64,000 bases of DNA from Xenophilus aerolatus (lineage in GTDB: Bacteria; Pseudomonadota; Gammaproteobacteria; Burkholderiales; Burkholderiaceae_C), in the NCBI GenBank assembly GCA_029968055.1, contig JASCNX010000003.1, forward strand, positions 434,001 through 498,000, in the 5' to 3' direction. Below are positions 1 through 10,030 of this stretch, in pieces. The stretch's first letter is position 1, and the number at the start of each line of letters is the position of its first letter. The position numbers and the translations under genes were made by a program. The notes under the pieces were generated by a model, which saw nothing but the letters and a program-made list of their open reading frames with translations, ran no database searches and was not told where the DNA came from.

Positions 1-726
1 GAAGAGCGCGAGGTGCCACCAGTTGTGCGTGAGCATGAAGGAGTTCAGCCCCGTCCAGGTTTCGCTCACGTCCTCCATGAAGGCCAGGCCCTCGGTGAGG
101 CGGCCCTCGGTCAGCATCACGTGCGCCAAGGCGTGGTGGGCCCACGGCTCCTTGCGCTCCATCGCGATGGCGCGGCGCGCGCTGGCCTCGGCCTCGCGCA
201 TCAGGTGGCACTGCTCGTAGCCGAAGGCCAGCATGCCGTGCAGGTAGGGCACGTCGGCCGCATGCGGCGCGGCCGCGAGCGCCAGGCGCAGCATGCCGGG
301 ACAGTCGCCGAGGTTGAAGCAGTGGTACTGGCCGAGCTTGAGCGACACCAGGTCGCGCGGGAATTCCCGCGCCTGCTCTTCGTGCAGACGGATCGCCTCG
401 CGGATGTCGCCCTCCACCCAGGCCGCCACCGCCGCGATGTAGCGGCGCTCGCGCGGCGTGGCGCGCGCGGCCCCGGCCTGGGCCCGCGCGATGAACGGAC
501 GGGCGTTGGCCACCGCGTCGGCCGACTCGGCGAACATCTGCAGCGTCGCGCAGTAGGCCTGCACCAGCGGGTCGGCGTCCTCATGCGGCGTGAGCGCCAG
601 GTTGGCGGCGCGCGCCTCGCAGGCGATGAAGCCGCCCACGAAGTCGTCGACCAGGCGCCGGCTGGTGCTGTCGGTCAGGGTGAGCGGGTTGCCGAGCGGG
701 TCGGTGGCGGGGCTGGGTTGCGGCAT
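1..726 (-). CDS. TPR protein of the TTC38 type, 3' part beyond the window
   Basis: The frame opens at the ATG at 724-726 and stays open to base 1, so about 242 N-terminal residues are visible and the C-terminus is missing. The protein is alanine-rich and helical, with helix pairs of TPR character at about residues 95-130 and 165-215. A tryptophan-rich HNWWHLALF motif near residue 235 is typical of the TTC38-like family. There is no signal peptide, so a cytosolic scaffold or binding role is likely; the substrate is unknown. It lies downstream of the tautomerase gene on the same strand, 43 bp away, and could be co-transcribed with it. Confidence 0.75.
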   Translation of the reverse strand, partial: MPQPSPATDPLGNPLTLTDSTSRRLVDDFVGGFIACEARAANLALTPHEDADPLVQAYCATLQMFAESADAVANARPFIARAQAGAARATPRERRYIAAVAAWVEGDIREAIRLHEEQAREFPRDLVSLKLGQYHCFNLGDCPGMLRLALAAAPHAADVPYLHGMLAFGYEQCHLMREAEASARRAIAMERKEPWAHHALAHVMLTEGRLTEGLAFMEDVSETWTGLNSFMLTHNWWHLALF

Positions 727-769
727 GCGGCCATTCTGCCGCGCAGTGCCGCGCCCGCGCGTCCCGGCT

Positions 770-1168
770 TCAGACGCCCGCTGCCTGGTGGCGGTACTCC
801 TGCGTCCGCCCGCCGTAGCCGTAGGCCGCGGCACGGGCATCGATCACGTGCACGTAGCTCACCTCGTGCAGGTCGGGCCGCAAGCGCGCGAAGGCGGCGT
901 GCACCTCGGCCAGGTAGCGCGCCTTCTCGGCCTTGGTGTTCGTCTCGTCGGTGATGCTGATGTCGAGGTGGAAGGCGCTGCGCTGCTGCTCGGCCAGCGA
1001 ACGGCCGCCGATGAACCACAGCGCGGCCGGGATGAATTGAACGGTGGTGGCGATGACCTCGGGCTTCTTGCCGAGCACGCGCTGCGTGAGCTCTCCGACG
1101 GTGGCAACCGCTTCGCGGGCCAGGGCGGCATCGGGTTCGCCGGACAGGTGGATGACGATATGGGGCAT
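770..1168 (-). CDS. tautomerase family protein
   Basis: 132 residues beginning MPHIVIHL, so removal of Met would leave the N-terminal Pro that is the catalytic base of the 4-oxalocrotonate tautomerase superfamily. It is longer than the 62-residue 4-OT subunits and close to the about 130-residue stand-alone members. Family chemistry is keto-enol tautomerisation of 2-hydroxydienoates or related acids; the actual substrate cannot be read from the sequence. The start is supported by an AAGGAG-type site a few bases upstream. It is divergent from the LysR gene at 1280, which is its likely regulator. Confidence 0.85.
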   Translation of the reverse strand: MPHIVIHLSGEPDAALAREAVATVGELTQRVLGKKPEVIATTVQFIPAALWFIGGRSLAEQQRSAFHLDISITDETNTKAEKARYLAEVHAAFARLRPDLHEVSYVHVIDARAAAYGYGGRTQEYRHQAAGV

Positions 1169-1229
1169 GGCGGATCTCCTTGGGGATGGAATGACGATGG
1201 GGTCATTCTGGGCACCGGACAGCCATCGG

Positions 1230-1268
1230 TAAAACGGGAATCGATAATGGAATCCATCGAAATTGCCG
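1230..1268. promoter_or_regulatory. candidate LysR operator between tautomerase and LysR genes
   Basis: The 111-bp divergent gap contains TCGAT at 1241-1245 and ATCGA at 1256-1260, an inverted repeat with a 10-bp spacer. It is embedded in a larger imperfect dyad running from CATCGGTA (1225) to TGCCGATG (1264). LysR proteins usually bind such dyads in the gap they share with their target. Assignment to this regulator is an inference from position. Confidence 0.4.
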
Positions 1269-1279
1269 ATGGATGAGCG

Positions 1280-2146
1280 ATGCAGGGATTCGACCTCGAA
1301 CAGTTGCGCACCCTGGTCGCGGTGGTCGATGCGGGCAGCGTCACCGGCGGCGCGCCGCGCGTGTTCCTCTCGCAGTCGGCCGCGAGCGAGCAGCTGCGCA
1401 AGCTCGAGGAGCGCGCCGGCCAGGTGCTGCTCCACCGCGGCAAGGCCGGCGTGTCGCCGACGCCCGCGGGCGATCGCCTGCTGGCCCATGCCCGCCGGCT
1501 TCTCGCGCTGAGCGACGAGGCCTGGCGCGACCTGCATGGCGTGGCGCTGCAGGGCGAGCTGCGCCTGGGGATCACCGACTACTACCGGCCGGCGGACCTG
1601 GCGCGGATGCTGGCGCGGCTCGGCGCACAGTACCCGCGGGTGCGGCTGCACGTCACGGTGCGCAAGAGTGGCGAGGTCGAGGCCGCCTACGCGCAGGGCG
1701 ACCACGACGTCGGCGTGTCGATGCGCATCGTGGGGGAGGGCGCACCGATGCGAGCGCCCGGGGCCTTGCTGCGGCAGGAGGCCCTGCGATGGATGGCGGC
1801 CCCCGGCGTGCGGCCGACGCGCGGCGAGCCGCTGCGCCTGCTGGCGTTGCCCGACAGCTGCGCATTGCACCAGTTCACCGTCGGTCTGCTGCGCCGGCGC
1901 AAGGTGCCGCACAGCGTCGTGCACGTGGCCTCGGGCGTGGCCGGGCTGCAGTCGGCGCTGGCGGCGGGGCTCGGCATCGCCTGCCTCAACGAGTCGGCGC
2001 TGGGGCCCGGCGCGGCGCCGCTGGCCCTGCCGCACGGGCTGCCGGCGCTGCCCCGGGTCGCGTTCCACGTGCTGCCGCCGCGCCAGGGCGAGGATGCCTT
2101 CATCGGCCGCGTGCGCGGCGAACTGGCGACACTGCTGGCGGCCTGA
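1280..2146 (+). CDS. LysR family transcriptional regulator
   Basis: 288 residues. An N-terminal winged helix-turn-helix (about residues 4-60, with the DLEQLRTLVAVVDAGS and SQSAASEQLRKLEE segments) is followed by a periplasmic-binding-protein-like effector domain from about residue 90. The effector-domain segment LRLGITDYYRPADLARML is typical of the family. The divergent arrangement with the tautomerase gene suggests control of that gene and autoregulation. The effector is unknown. Confidence 0.9.
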   Translation: MQGFDLEQLRTLVAVVDAGSVTGGAPRVFLSQSAASEQLRKLEERAGQVLLHRGKAGVSPTPAGDRLLAHARRLLALSDEAWRDLHGVALQGELRLGITDYYRPADLARMLARLGAQYPRVRLHVTVRKSGEVEAAYAQGDHDVGVSMRIVGEGAPMRAPGALLRQEALRWMAAPGVRPTRGEPLRLLALPDSCALHQFTVGLLRRRKVPHSVVHVASGVAGLQSALAAGLGIACLNESALGPGAAPLALPHGLPALPRVAFHVLPPRQGEDAFIGRVRGELATLLAA

Positions 2147-2180
2147 CGGGCAGCGGCTCCTGGCGCATGCGCGGCATGGT

Positions 2181-2235
2181 CCTGAGCCTGTGGGAGGGTC
2201 GAAGCGCCGCGCAGGGCGTCGAAAGGCTCAGCCTG
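2181..2235. repeat. intergenic inverted repeat of the CTGAGCCT/AGGCTCAG type
   Basis: CTGAGCCT at 2182-2189 is repeated inverted as AGGCTCAG at 2224-2231, with GTCGAAG and GTCGAAA inside the arms and a GC-rich core. Palindromes of this look are scattered through Comamonadaceae intergenic regions. It lies between the converging LysR and amidase genes, where a transcript hairpin could help end transcription from either side. There is no T-run, so a bidirectional terminator role is only possible. Confidence 0.6.
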
Positions 2236-2264
2236 AATGGGTGTCTTTGGATCGCGACCCTGTG

Positions 2265-3683
2265 TCAGTCCGCTGGCGGCTGCGGCCACGGCCGTTGTTC
2301 GCCTCGGATCTGCTCGAAGGCGCGCGCGACCTTCAGCACGCCCAGGTCGTCGAAGCGCTGGCCGGCGATCTGCAGCCCGATGGGCAGGCCACCTGCCGAG
2401 TAGCCGCAGTTGACCGAGGCCGCGGGCTGCTCCGACATGTTGAAGGGCACGGTGAAGCCGATGTGTTCGAGCGGGCGCAGCGGGTCGTTGGTGGGCGAGG
2501 CGTCCGCGGCCGGCGCGGGCAGGTTGGGCGACACGGGCGAGATCACGTAGTCGAAGTGCGCGCAGGCAGCCACCGTCGCCACGCGGGTGACGTGGAACTG
2601 GCTCGCGGCACGGAACATGTGCTCGCCGGAGAAGCCGGCCGCGCTCTCGGCCCAGGCACGGATGTAGGGCAGCACCTTGTCGCGCTGGTCGGGCCGCAGG
2701 GCCTTCATGTCGACGAAGGAGCGCATGCGCCAGAAATGGTCCATGCCGTCGAGCATGGCCTGCGACATGAAGGGCTGCATCGGTTGCACGCTGGCGCCGG
2801 CGCGCTCGAAGAGGATGGCGGCATGCCGCACGGCGGCGGAGATCTCGGGGTCGACGGCCAGGCCGCAGCCGGCGTCGAGCAGCAGGCCGATGCGCAGGCC
2901 GCGCAGGTGGTCGGGCCCGACGGCGTGTTGCGACCAGGAAATGTCCTGCGCGGGCAGGCCCATGCTGTCGCGTGCATCGGGCTGGGCGAGGGCCTGCATC
3001 ATCAGCGCGGCGTCGGCCACGCTGCGCGTCATGGGGCCGGCGACGCGGCCGGTGTAGCTGTTGTCCAGCGGGATGAGGCCCAGGCTGGGCTTGAGGGTGA
3101 AGATGCCGCACCACGAGGCCGGCAGCCGCAGCGAGCCGCCGATGTCGGTGCCCACGTGCAGCGGCCCGTAGCCCGCCGCCGCGGCGGCACCGGCGCCTGC
3201 GCTCGATCCGCCGGGCGTGCGGGCCAGGTCCCACGGGTTGCGCGAAAGGCGGTGGAAGCTCGACAGGCCGGAGGAGAGCATGCCGAAGTCGGGCATGGTG
3301 GTCTTGCTCACGAGCACCATGCCCGCTTCCCTGAGCCGGGCTGCGGCGGGTGCGTCGGCAGCGGCCGGGCGCAGGTCGACCGCGGCCGTGCCGGCGGGCA
3401 TCGGGTCGCCCGCGGTGGTGATGTTCTCCTTCAGCGTGCCGGGCACGCCGTCGAGCGGGCCCAGTGCTTCGCCGCGCTGCCAGCGGGCCTCGCTGGCGCG
3501 GGCCTGCGCCAGCGCCGCTTCCGGGCGATACAGGTAGGTGGCCTGCAGCGCCGGCTCCCAGCGCTCGATGTGGTCGATCACCGCCCGGGTGGCGTCGACG
3601 GGGGACAGGGTGCCGGCGCGGTAGGCGTCGGACAGGTCGGCCGCGCTCCAGTCGTGGAGTGGGCGTGCGGTGTCAGCGGTCAT
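2265..3683 (-). CDS. amidase signature family hydrolase
   Basis: 472 residues. The complete Ser-cisSer-Lys triad of the family is visible: Lys85 in GTLKENI, Ser160 in GGSSAG, and the nucleophile Ser184 in TDIGGSLR. The family hydrolyses C-N bonds of amides; the substrate is unknown. It lacks a signal peptide, so it should act in the cytosol. It follows the peptide ABC transporter genes on the same strand, which suggests it processes an imported amide or peptide. However, a strong terminator (3692-3729) lies just upstream, so it needs readthrough or its own promoter. Confidence 0.9.
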   Translation of the reverse strand: MTADTARPLHDWSAADLSDAYRAGTLSPVDATRAVIDHIERWEPALQATYLYRPEAALAQARASEARWQRGEALGPLDGVPGTLKENITTAGDPMPAGTAAVDLRPAAADAPAAARLREAGMVLVSKTTMPDFGMLSSGLSSFHRLSRNPWDLARTPGGSSAGAGAAAAAGYGPLHVGTDIGGSLRLPASWCGIFTLKPSLGLIPLDNSYTGRVAGPMTRSVADAALMMQALAQPDARDSMGLPAQDISWSQHAVGPDHLRGLRIGLLLDAGCGLAVDPEISAAVRHAAILFERAGASVQPMQPFMSQAMLDGMDHFWRMRSFVDMKALRPDQRDKVLPYIRAWAESAAGFSGEHMFRAASQFHVTRVATVAACAHFDYVISPVSPNLPAPAADASPTNDPLRPLEHIGFTVPFNMSEQPAASVNCGYSAGGLPIGLQIAGQRFDDLGVLKVARAFEQIRGEQRPWPQPPAD

Positions 3684-3691
3684 GGGGTGTG

Positions 3692-3729
3692 AAGAAAAAA
3701 AGCCGTGTCCCGCGGCGGCGGAACACGGC
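3692..3729 (-). terminator. Rho-independent terminator after the ABC transporter operon
   Basis: On the minus strand GCCGTGT and ACACGGC (3702-3708 and 3723-3729) form a GC-rich stem around a GC-rich loop. Seven consecutive T residues follow (3701 down to 3695). It begins 30 bp after the stop codon of the second binding-protein gene and ends about 10 bp before the amidase start. Confidence 0.85.
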
Positions 3730-3758
3730 GTGGGCCGGGGGTCAGTTCGTCCGGAGGC

Positions 3759-5249
3759 TCAGGACCACGACAGCGCGGCCAGCTCGTTGGCCGAGATCGG
3801 CATGGCCGTCCACAAGCCCTTGACGGTCTTCTTCGCGATGATCGGGAAGGTCGGCTGGAACAGGAAGCCGTTGGCCGCATCCTCGGCCAGCAGGCGCTGC
3901 GCGTCGCCCAGCAGCTTGTTGCGCTCCGTCGCGTTGCCGGTGGTCTTGATCTTGTCGTAGAGCGCCTGGAAGGCCTTGTTGTTGTAGCCCCAGTAGTAAT
4001 CGGGCTTGGCGTAGTTGCCCAGGTCGAAGGGCTCCACGTGCGAGACGATGGTGAGGTCGTAGTTGAAGCCGCCGCCATAGGTGCCGCTGAGCCACTGCGC
4101 CCATTCGACGTTCTGGATCTTGACGTTGATGCCGATCTTGGCGAGCTGGGCCACGATCACTTCGCCGCCCTGGCGTGCGTAGGGAGGCGGGGGCAGGGTC
4201 ATGGTCAGTTCGAGCGGCGTCTTCACGCCCGCTTCGGCCAGCAGCTTCTTGGCCTTCTCGATGTCGAAGGGGTTCACGCCCGTGGTGTCGACGTAGCCGG
4301 GCGCGCCGGGCACGTAGTGGCTGCCGATGGGCGTGCCGAAGCCGTCGGCGGCGCCTTCGATCACGGCCTTGCGGTCGATGCCGGCCAGGATGGCGCGGCG
4401 CACCCGCACGTCGTCCAGCGGCTTCTTGCGCTCGTTGATCGCGAGGATGGTCTTGGCGCGCGAACCGCCCAGGATGACCTGGAACTGCGGGTTCGCCTTG
4501 AACTGCGGCACCACGCGGGTGGCGATGCGCGGGAAGGCGTCGACGTCGCCGGCCAGCAGCGACGCGGCCTGGGCCGCCGGGTCCGAGATGAAGCGGAAGC
4601 TGACCTTCTGCAGCTTGGGCTTCTGCACGCCCTTGTAGCCCGGCCAGCGGCTGACCACCAGCGACGAACCCTTGGCCCAGCTGTCGAGCTTGTAGGGGCC
4701 GGTGCCCACGGGCTGCGTGGCGTTGGTGCCGGCGCTCTTGGGCTCGACGATCACGGCCGTGGCCTGGCCCAGGATGAAGGGCAGGTCGGGGTCGATCTCC
4801 TTGTTGATCACGACCACCGTGTGCGCGTCCACCGCCTGTACCGAGAAGTTGGCGAAGGTGCGCTTGTCCTTGTTGGTGCTCTTGTCGCCGCCCGCGCGCT
4901 CGAAGCTGAACTTCACCGCTTCGGCGTTGAAGGGCTCGCCGTTCTGGAAGGTGATGCCCTGGCGCAGCTTGAAGGTGTAGGTCTTCAGGTCGGGCGAGAT
5001 CTCCCAGCTTTCGGCCAGCAGCGGCGCGACGCTGCCGTCGGCGTTGATCTTGGTGAGCGTCTCCATGATGTTGTAGAGCACGATCTCGCCGATGGCCGAG
5101 GCGGCATTGGCCGTCGGGTCCAGGCCCGGCGGTTCGAGCGTCATGCCCAGCACCATGGAATCCTTCCTTCCCTGCGCCAGGCTGGCCAGCGGCGTGGCGA
5201 GCGCCGCCGTGGCGCTGCCGGTGAGAAGAAGGGTGCGGCGGTTCAACAT
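3759..5249 (-). CDS. ABC transporter substrate-binding protein, peptide/opine type (second copy)
   Basis: 496 residues, family 5 solute-binding protein (DppA/OppA-like). The N-terminus MLNRRTLLLTG with a hydrophobic stretch ending in ALA-type residues is an export signal, possibly twin-arginine. The mature protein has the family segments VLGMTLEPPGLDPTA and QPVGTGPYKLDSWAKG. It is clearly paralogous to the protein encoded at 5447-6943, with long matching segments throughout. The ATG at 5247-5249 is preceded by CCGGAG. It is the last gene before the operon terminator. Confidence 0.9.
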   Translation of the reverse strand: MLNRRTLLLTGSATAALATPLASLAQGRKDSMVLGMTLEPPGLDPTANAASAIGEIVLYNIMETLTKINADGSVAPLLAESWEISPDLKTYTFKLRQGITFQNGEPFNAEAVKFSFERAGGDKSTNKDKRTFANFSVQAVDAHTVVVINKEIDPDLPFILGQATAVIVEPKSAGTNATQPVGTGPYKLDSWAKGSSLVVSRWPGYKGVQKPKLQKVSFRFISDPAAQAASLLAGDVDAFPRIATRVVPQFKANPQFQVILGGSRAKTILAINERKKPLDDVRVRRAILAGIDRKAVIEGAADGFGTPIGSHYVPGAPGYVDTTGVNPFDIEKAKKLLAEAGVKTPLELTMTLPPPPYARQGGEVIVAQLAKIGINVKIQNVEWAQWLSGTYGGGFNYDLTIVSHVEPFDLGNYAKPDYYWGYNNKAFQALYDKIKTTGNATERNKLLGDAQRLLAEDAANGFLFQPTFPIIAKKTVKGLWTAMPISANELAALSWS

Positions 5250-5446
5250 AGCGAATGATCTCCGGAGGGATGAAGCGTGGGCGCCGGGCAACCAACCAGG
5301 CCGCCGGCGAGGCACGCCGAAGGCGGCCATGCAGCAGGAACGATGCCATGCCGCCGCGCATTCTCTCGCAGCGAAGGCGCACCGTGCTGGGCGCCAGGGG
5401 CCCGTTCCCTCGGGACGTTCCCCAAGGCGGGGCGCAGGCGCGCTGT

Positions 5447-6943
5447 TCAGCCCCAGGACAGGGCCGACAGGTCGTTGGCGAAGATGGGCTGGTCCTTCCA
5501 CAGCCCACGCAGGCCGCGCGCGGCCACGGTGATGAACTGCGGCTGGTAGAGGAAGCCGTTGGCGGCGTCCTCGGCCAGCAGGCGCTGGGCCTCGCCCAGC
5601 GCGCGCAGGCGGTCGGCCTCGCGCGGGCTGCTGCGGCTCTTCTCGAACACCTCGTTGAACTTCGCCGAACGGTAGCCCCAGTAGTAGTCGAGCTTGGTGT
5701 AGTTCACCAGGTCGAAGGGCTCGACGTGCAGGATCAGCGTCAGGTCGTAGTTGTGGGCGCCGCCATAGGTGTTGCCGATCCACTGCGCCCATTCGACGTT
5801 CTGCAGCCTGGCGTTGACGCCGACCTTGGCGAGTTGCGCGGCGATGAGCTCGCCGCCCTGGCGTGCGTAGGGCGGCGGCGGGAGGATGAAGTTCAGCTCC
5901 AGCGGCGTCTTCACCCCGGCCTCGGCGAGCAGCCGCTTGGCTTTCTCGGGGTCGTAGGAGTTGATGCCCAGCGTGTCGACATAGCCCGGCGCACCCGGCA
6001 CATAGTGACTGCCGATGGGCACGCCGCGCCCGTCCACCGCGGCCTCGATCACCGCCTTGCGGTCGATGGCCGCGAGCAGGGCGCGGCGCACGCGCACGTC
6101 GTCCAGCGGCTTGCGGCGCTGGTTGATGGCCAGGATGGTCTTGCCGCGCGAAGCGTTGAAGAGCACCTGGAAGCGCCTGTCGTTCTGGAACTGCGGCAGG
6201 CTGCGCGAGACCGAGGCATGCGGGAACAGGTCCACGTCCCCGGCCAGCAGCGCGGCCACTTGCGCGGCCGGCTCCGAGATGAAGCGGAAGCTCACGCGGC
6301 GGATGGCGATCGTGTCGGCCTGGCGCCAGTCGTCCCGCTTCGCCAGGACGATGGTGTTGCCCTTGTTCCAGGCTTCCAGCCGGTACGGGCCGGTGCCCAC
6401 GGGTTGCGTGGCGTTGGTGTCGGCGCTTCGGGGCTCGACGATGATGGCGGAAGCCTGGCCGAGCAGGAAGAGCAGGTCGGGCTCGATGTCCTGGCTGATG
6501 AGCACGACCGTGTGATCGTCGACCACCTGGGTCTTGAGGTTGGTGAAGGTGCGCCGGTCCTTGTTGGTGCTGCCGGCGGCAGCGGCGCGGTCGAAGCTGA
6601 ACTTCACGGCCTGCGCATCGAAGGGCGCGCCGTTGCTGAACTTCACGCCCTTGCGCAGGCGGAAGCTGGTGGTTTTCAGGTCGGGCGAGACCTCCCAGCT
6701 CTCGGCGAGCAGCGGCTTGACGCTGCCGTCGGACTGGATCTTGGTGAGCGTCTCGAACACGTTGTAGAGCACCACCTCCGAAATCTCGGCGCCGGCCTTG
6801 GCGGTCGGGTCCAGGCCGGTCGGCTCCAGCGTGAGTGCGAGCACCAGGCTGTCCTTGCGGCGGGTCTGCGCGGTGGCCGGCAGGCCCAACGAGACGGTGG
6901 CGGCGCTGGCCGCGGTGGCGATGAAGGTGCGTCGTTGCAGCAC
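5447..6943 (-). CDS. ABC transporter substrate-binding protein, peptide/opine type (first copy)
   Basis: 498 residues, same family as its downstream paralogue. I chose the GTG at 6941-6943, which gives MLQRRTFIATA with a twin-arginine-like motif and hydrophobic signal, and has AAGGA six bases upstream. The conserved LTLEPTGLDPTAKAG segment begins the mature domain. It should capture the ligand in the periplasm for the permease/ATPase set encoded upstream. A pair of receptors feeding one transporter would widen substrate range. Confidence 0.9.
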   Translation of the reverse strand: MLQRRTFIATAASAATVSLGLPATAQTRRKDSLVLALTLEPTGLDPTAKAGAEISEVVLYNVFETLTKIQSDGSVKPLLAESWEVSPDLKTTSFRLRKGVKFSNGAPFDAQAVKFSFDRAAAAGSTNKDRRTFTNLKTQVVDDHTVVLISQDIEPDLLFLLGQASAIIVEPRSADTNATQPVGTGPYRLEAWNKGNTIVLAKRDDWRQADTIAIRRVSFRFISEPAAQVAALLAGDVDLFPHASVSRSLPQFQNDRRFQVLFNASRGKTILAINQRRKPLDDVRVRRALLAAIDRKAVIEAAVDGRGVPIGSHYVPGAPGYVDTLGINSYDPEKAKRLLAEAGVKTPLELNFILPPPPYARQGGELIAAQLAKVGVNARLQNVEWAQWIGNTYGGAHNYDLTLILHVEPFDLVNYTKLDYYWGYRSAKFNEVFEKSRSSPREADRLRALGEAQRLLAEDAANGFLYQPQFITVAARGLRGLWKDQPIFANDLSALSWG

Positions 6944-7094
6944 GTCGGTCCTTGCGTGGTCGATGGGGCGGACACCGCCTGACCCGGGGCTTGCCCCCGC
7001 GGCCGCGGGCCGCCCGCATCTTGCGCGAAGGGCCGCCCGCGCCGCAACCTCGTGCTTATGACGGAAACATCCGAAGCCGCCGCGCCACGCCGTC

Positions 7095-7987
<893 letters not shown>

Positions 7988-7991
<4 letters not shown>

Positions 7992-8986
7992 GCCGCCACC
8001 TCCTGCGCCGCGGCTGCGGCAGCCACGGCGTCGAGCCGGATGCAGCGCACCTGATGGCCGTGCGCCAGCGGCGTGGGCGGGGGCGGCGTGGTGTGGCACG
8101 CGTCGATGGTGAAGCGGCACCGGCCTGCAAAGGGGCATCCGGGAGGCAGGTCGACCAGCTCGGGCACGCTGCCGCGGATGGTGGCCAGGCGGCCGCCGCG
8201 CGGCGCGCCCAGCACCGGCCGGGCGGCGAAGAGGCCCTGGGTATAGGGATGCGCGCGTTCGGCGAACACGGCGCCGGTGGGGCCGCTCTCGACCACGCTG
8301 CCGCCGTACATCACGAGCATGCGCGACACGTTGTTGGCGATCACGCCGAGGTCGTGCGAGATCAGGATCATCGCCATGCCGCGCTCTTCCACCAGGCCGC
8401 GGATCAGGTCGAGGATCTGCTTCTGGATGGTGACGTCGAGCGCGGTGGTGGGCTCGTCGGCGATCAGCAGGTCGGGGCCGCAGGCCAGGGCCATCGCGAT
8501 GCCGATGCGCTGGCGTTGCCCGCCCGAGAACTGGTGCGGATAGGCATCGAGCTTGGCGGCCGCATCCGGAATGCCCACGCGCTCCAGCAGCGCCAGCACC
8601 TCCTTGCGCGCGTCGGCCGCCGAGACCCCGCGGTGCAGCCGCAGCGGCTCGCCCACCTGGCGCGCGATCGTGTGGACCGGGTTCAGCGCCGTCATCGGCT
8701 CCTGGAAGATCATGCCAATGCGGTTGCCGCGCACCTGGCACAGCGCCTTGTCGGGCAGGCCCACGAGTTCCTGCCCGTCGAAACGGATGCTGCCCGTGAC
8801 CTTCGCATTCGAAGGCAGCAGGCCCATGAGCGACATGACGGTGATGGACTTGCCGCAACCGGATTCGCCCACGATGCCCAGCGTCTCGCCGCGCTCGAGC
8901 GAGAAGCTGATGCCGCGCACCGCTTCGGCGGGGCCGCGCTGCGTCTGCAGGCCGATGTGGAGGTCGTTGACTTCGAGGAGGGGCAT
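7988..8986 (-). CDS. dipeptide/oligopeptide ABC transporter ATP-binding protein (DppD type)
   Basis: 332 residues with Walker A GESGCGKS, signature FSGGQRQR, Walker [13 protein letters not shown] and the C-terminal oligo/HPY domain (HPYTQGLF, then CPFAGRCRF with further Cys residues). Three or more cysteines in this tail match the iron-sulfur-binding tail reported in some Dpp/Opp ATPases. It is coupled to the downstream ATPase gene by a 4-bp overlap. It is separated from the permease gene upstream by a palindromic element. Confidence 0.93.
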
Positions 8987-9004
8987 GGGATCGGGATCGG
9001 ATTA

Positions 9005-9116
9005 CCGGACGCAGAGGACGCGAAGGTTTCGCAGAAAACGCAAAAAGGCCAGAAAGAAATTCTTCATGGAAGTTCTTCTGCGTCCTCTGCGGAACTTCTG
9101 CGTCCTCTGCGTCCGG
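9005..9116. repeat. long palindromic element, copy 1
   Basis: Left arm 9005-9045 begins CCGGACGCAGAGGACGC. The right arm 9078-9116 is its near-complete inverse ending GCGTCCTCTGCGTCCGG. Inside each arm the unit CGCAGAGGACGCAGAA or its inverse recurs. It fills the gap between the dppC-like and dppD-like genes and would form a long mRNA stem-loop. It is related to copy 2 at 10031-10149. Confidence 0.85.
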
Positions 9117-9135
9117 AAGTCCGTATTCGTGTTCA

Positions 9136-10014
9136 TCAGCGCGCCCTCGCCAGCTTCGGGTCGAGCAGGTCGCGCAGGCCGTCGCCGAGCAGGTTCAGGC
9201 CGAGCACGGCGAAGGCGATGGCCAGTCCGGGCCAGACGGCGAGCAACGGTTGCTGGAACATCAGCGTCTGCGCCTCGCTCAGCATGCGGCCCCACGAGGG
9301 CTGCGGTGGCTGCGTGCCCAGGCCGAGGTACGACAGCGCGGCCTCGGCCAGGATGGCGATGGCGAAACGGATCGTGATCTGCACGATCAGCACCGCCGAG
9401 ATGTTGGGCAGCACGTGCTGCATGGTGATGGCGAAAGGCCCCTTGCCGCAGGCGCGCGCGGCGGCGATGTACTCGCGCGACCAGATGGCGTTGGCCGAGG
9501 CACGCGTGATGCGCGCGAAGGTCGGGATGTTGTAGATGCCGATGGCGATGATCGCGTTGACGATGCCGGCGCCGAACACGGCCGTGAGCATGATGGCCGA
9601 GAGGATGGCGGGGAAGGCCAGCGAGAAGTCCGTCAGCCTCATGATGGCCTCCTCGACCCAGCCGCGCCGGGCCGCGGCCAGCAGGCCCAGCGCGGTGCCG
9701 ACCACGAGGCCGATGCCCACCGCGATCACCCCCACCAGGATCGACGCCCGTGCGCCCACCAGCAGCAGCGAGGCCACGTCGCGCCCGAAGGCGTCGGTGC
9801 CCAGCCAGTGCCGCGCCGAAGGCGACTGCATCTTGGCCGCCATGTCCATTTCGTAGGGCGACCAGGGCGTCCACACGTACGACACGGCAGCGGCCGCGAC
9901 GAGCAGCAGCGTCAGCACGCCGCCGATGACGAAGCTGCGGTGGCGAAGCGCGCGTTGCCAGAAGCCGGGGGCGTTGCGCGCGGCAGCGGCGGTGGGAAGG
10001 GCAATGGTGTTCAT
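9136..10014 (-). CDS. ABC transporter permease (DppC type)
   Basis: 292 residues with about six predicted membrane helices and the BPD_transp_1 EAA loop (EYIAAARACGKGP). A soluble N-terminal stretch precedes the first helix at about residue 30, as usual for DppC/OppC. The sequence LGTDAFGRDVASLLL is characteristic of the family. I placed the start at the ATG 10012-10014; a longer reading would run into the palindromic element. Partner of the DppB-type permease. Confidence 0.92.
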   Translation of the reverse strand: MNTIALPTAAAARNAPGFWQRALRHRSFVIGGVLTLLLVAAAAVSYVWTPWSPYEMDMAAKMQSPSARHWLGTDAFGRDVASLLLVGARASILVGVIAVGIGLVVGTALGLLAAARRGWVEEAIMRLTDFSLAFPAILSAIMLTAVFGAGIVNAIIAIGIYNIPTFARITRASANAIWSREYIAAARACGKGPFAITMQHVLPNISAVLIVQITIRFAIAILAEAALSYLGLGTQPPQPSWGRMLSEAQTLMFQQPLLAVWPGLAIAFAVLGLNLLGDGLRDLLDPKLARAR

Positions 10015-10030
10015 GAGGTGGGAAAGCGGG

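Noticed and set aside
1536-3692. Long rightward open frame across the LysR gene end and the amidase
   Set aside because: Out of frame with the LysR protein and antisense to the amidase, whose catalytic residues are all present on the other strand.
3705-5258. 517-codon rightward frame opposite a binding-protein gene
   Set aside because: Composition typical of antisense frames; the minus-strand gene has a signal peptide, family motifs and a terminator.
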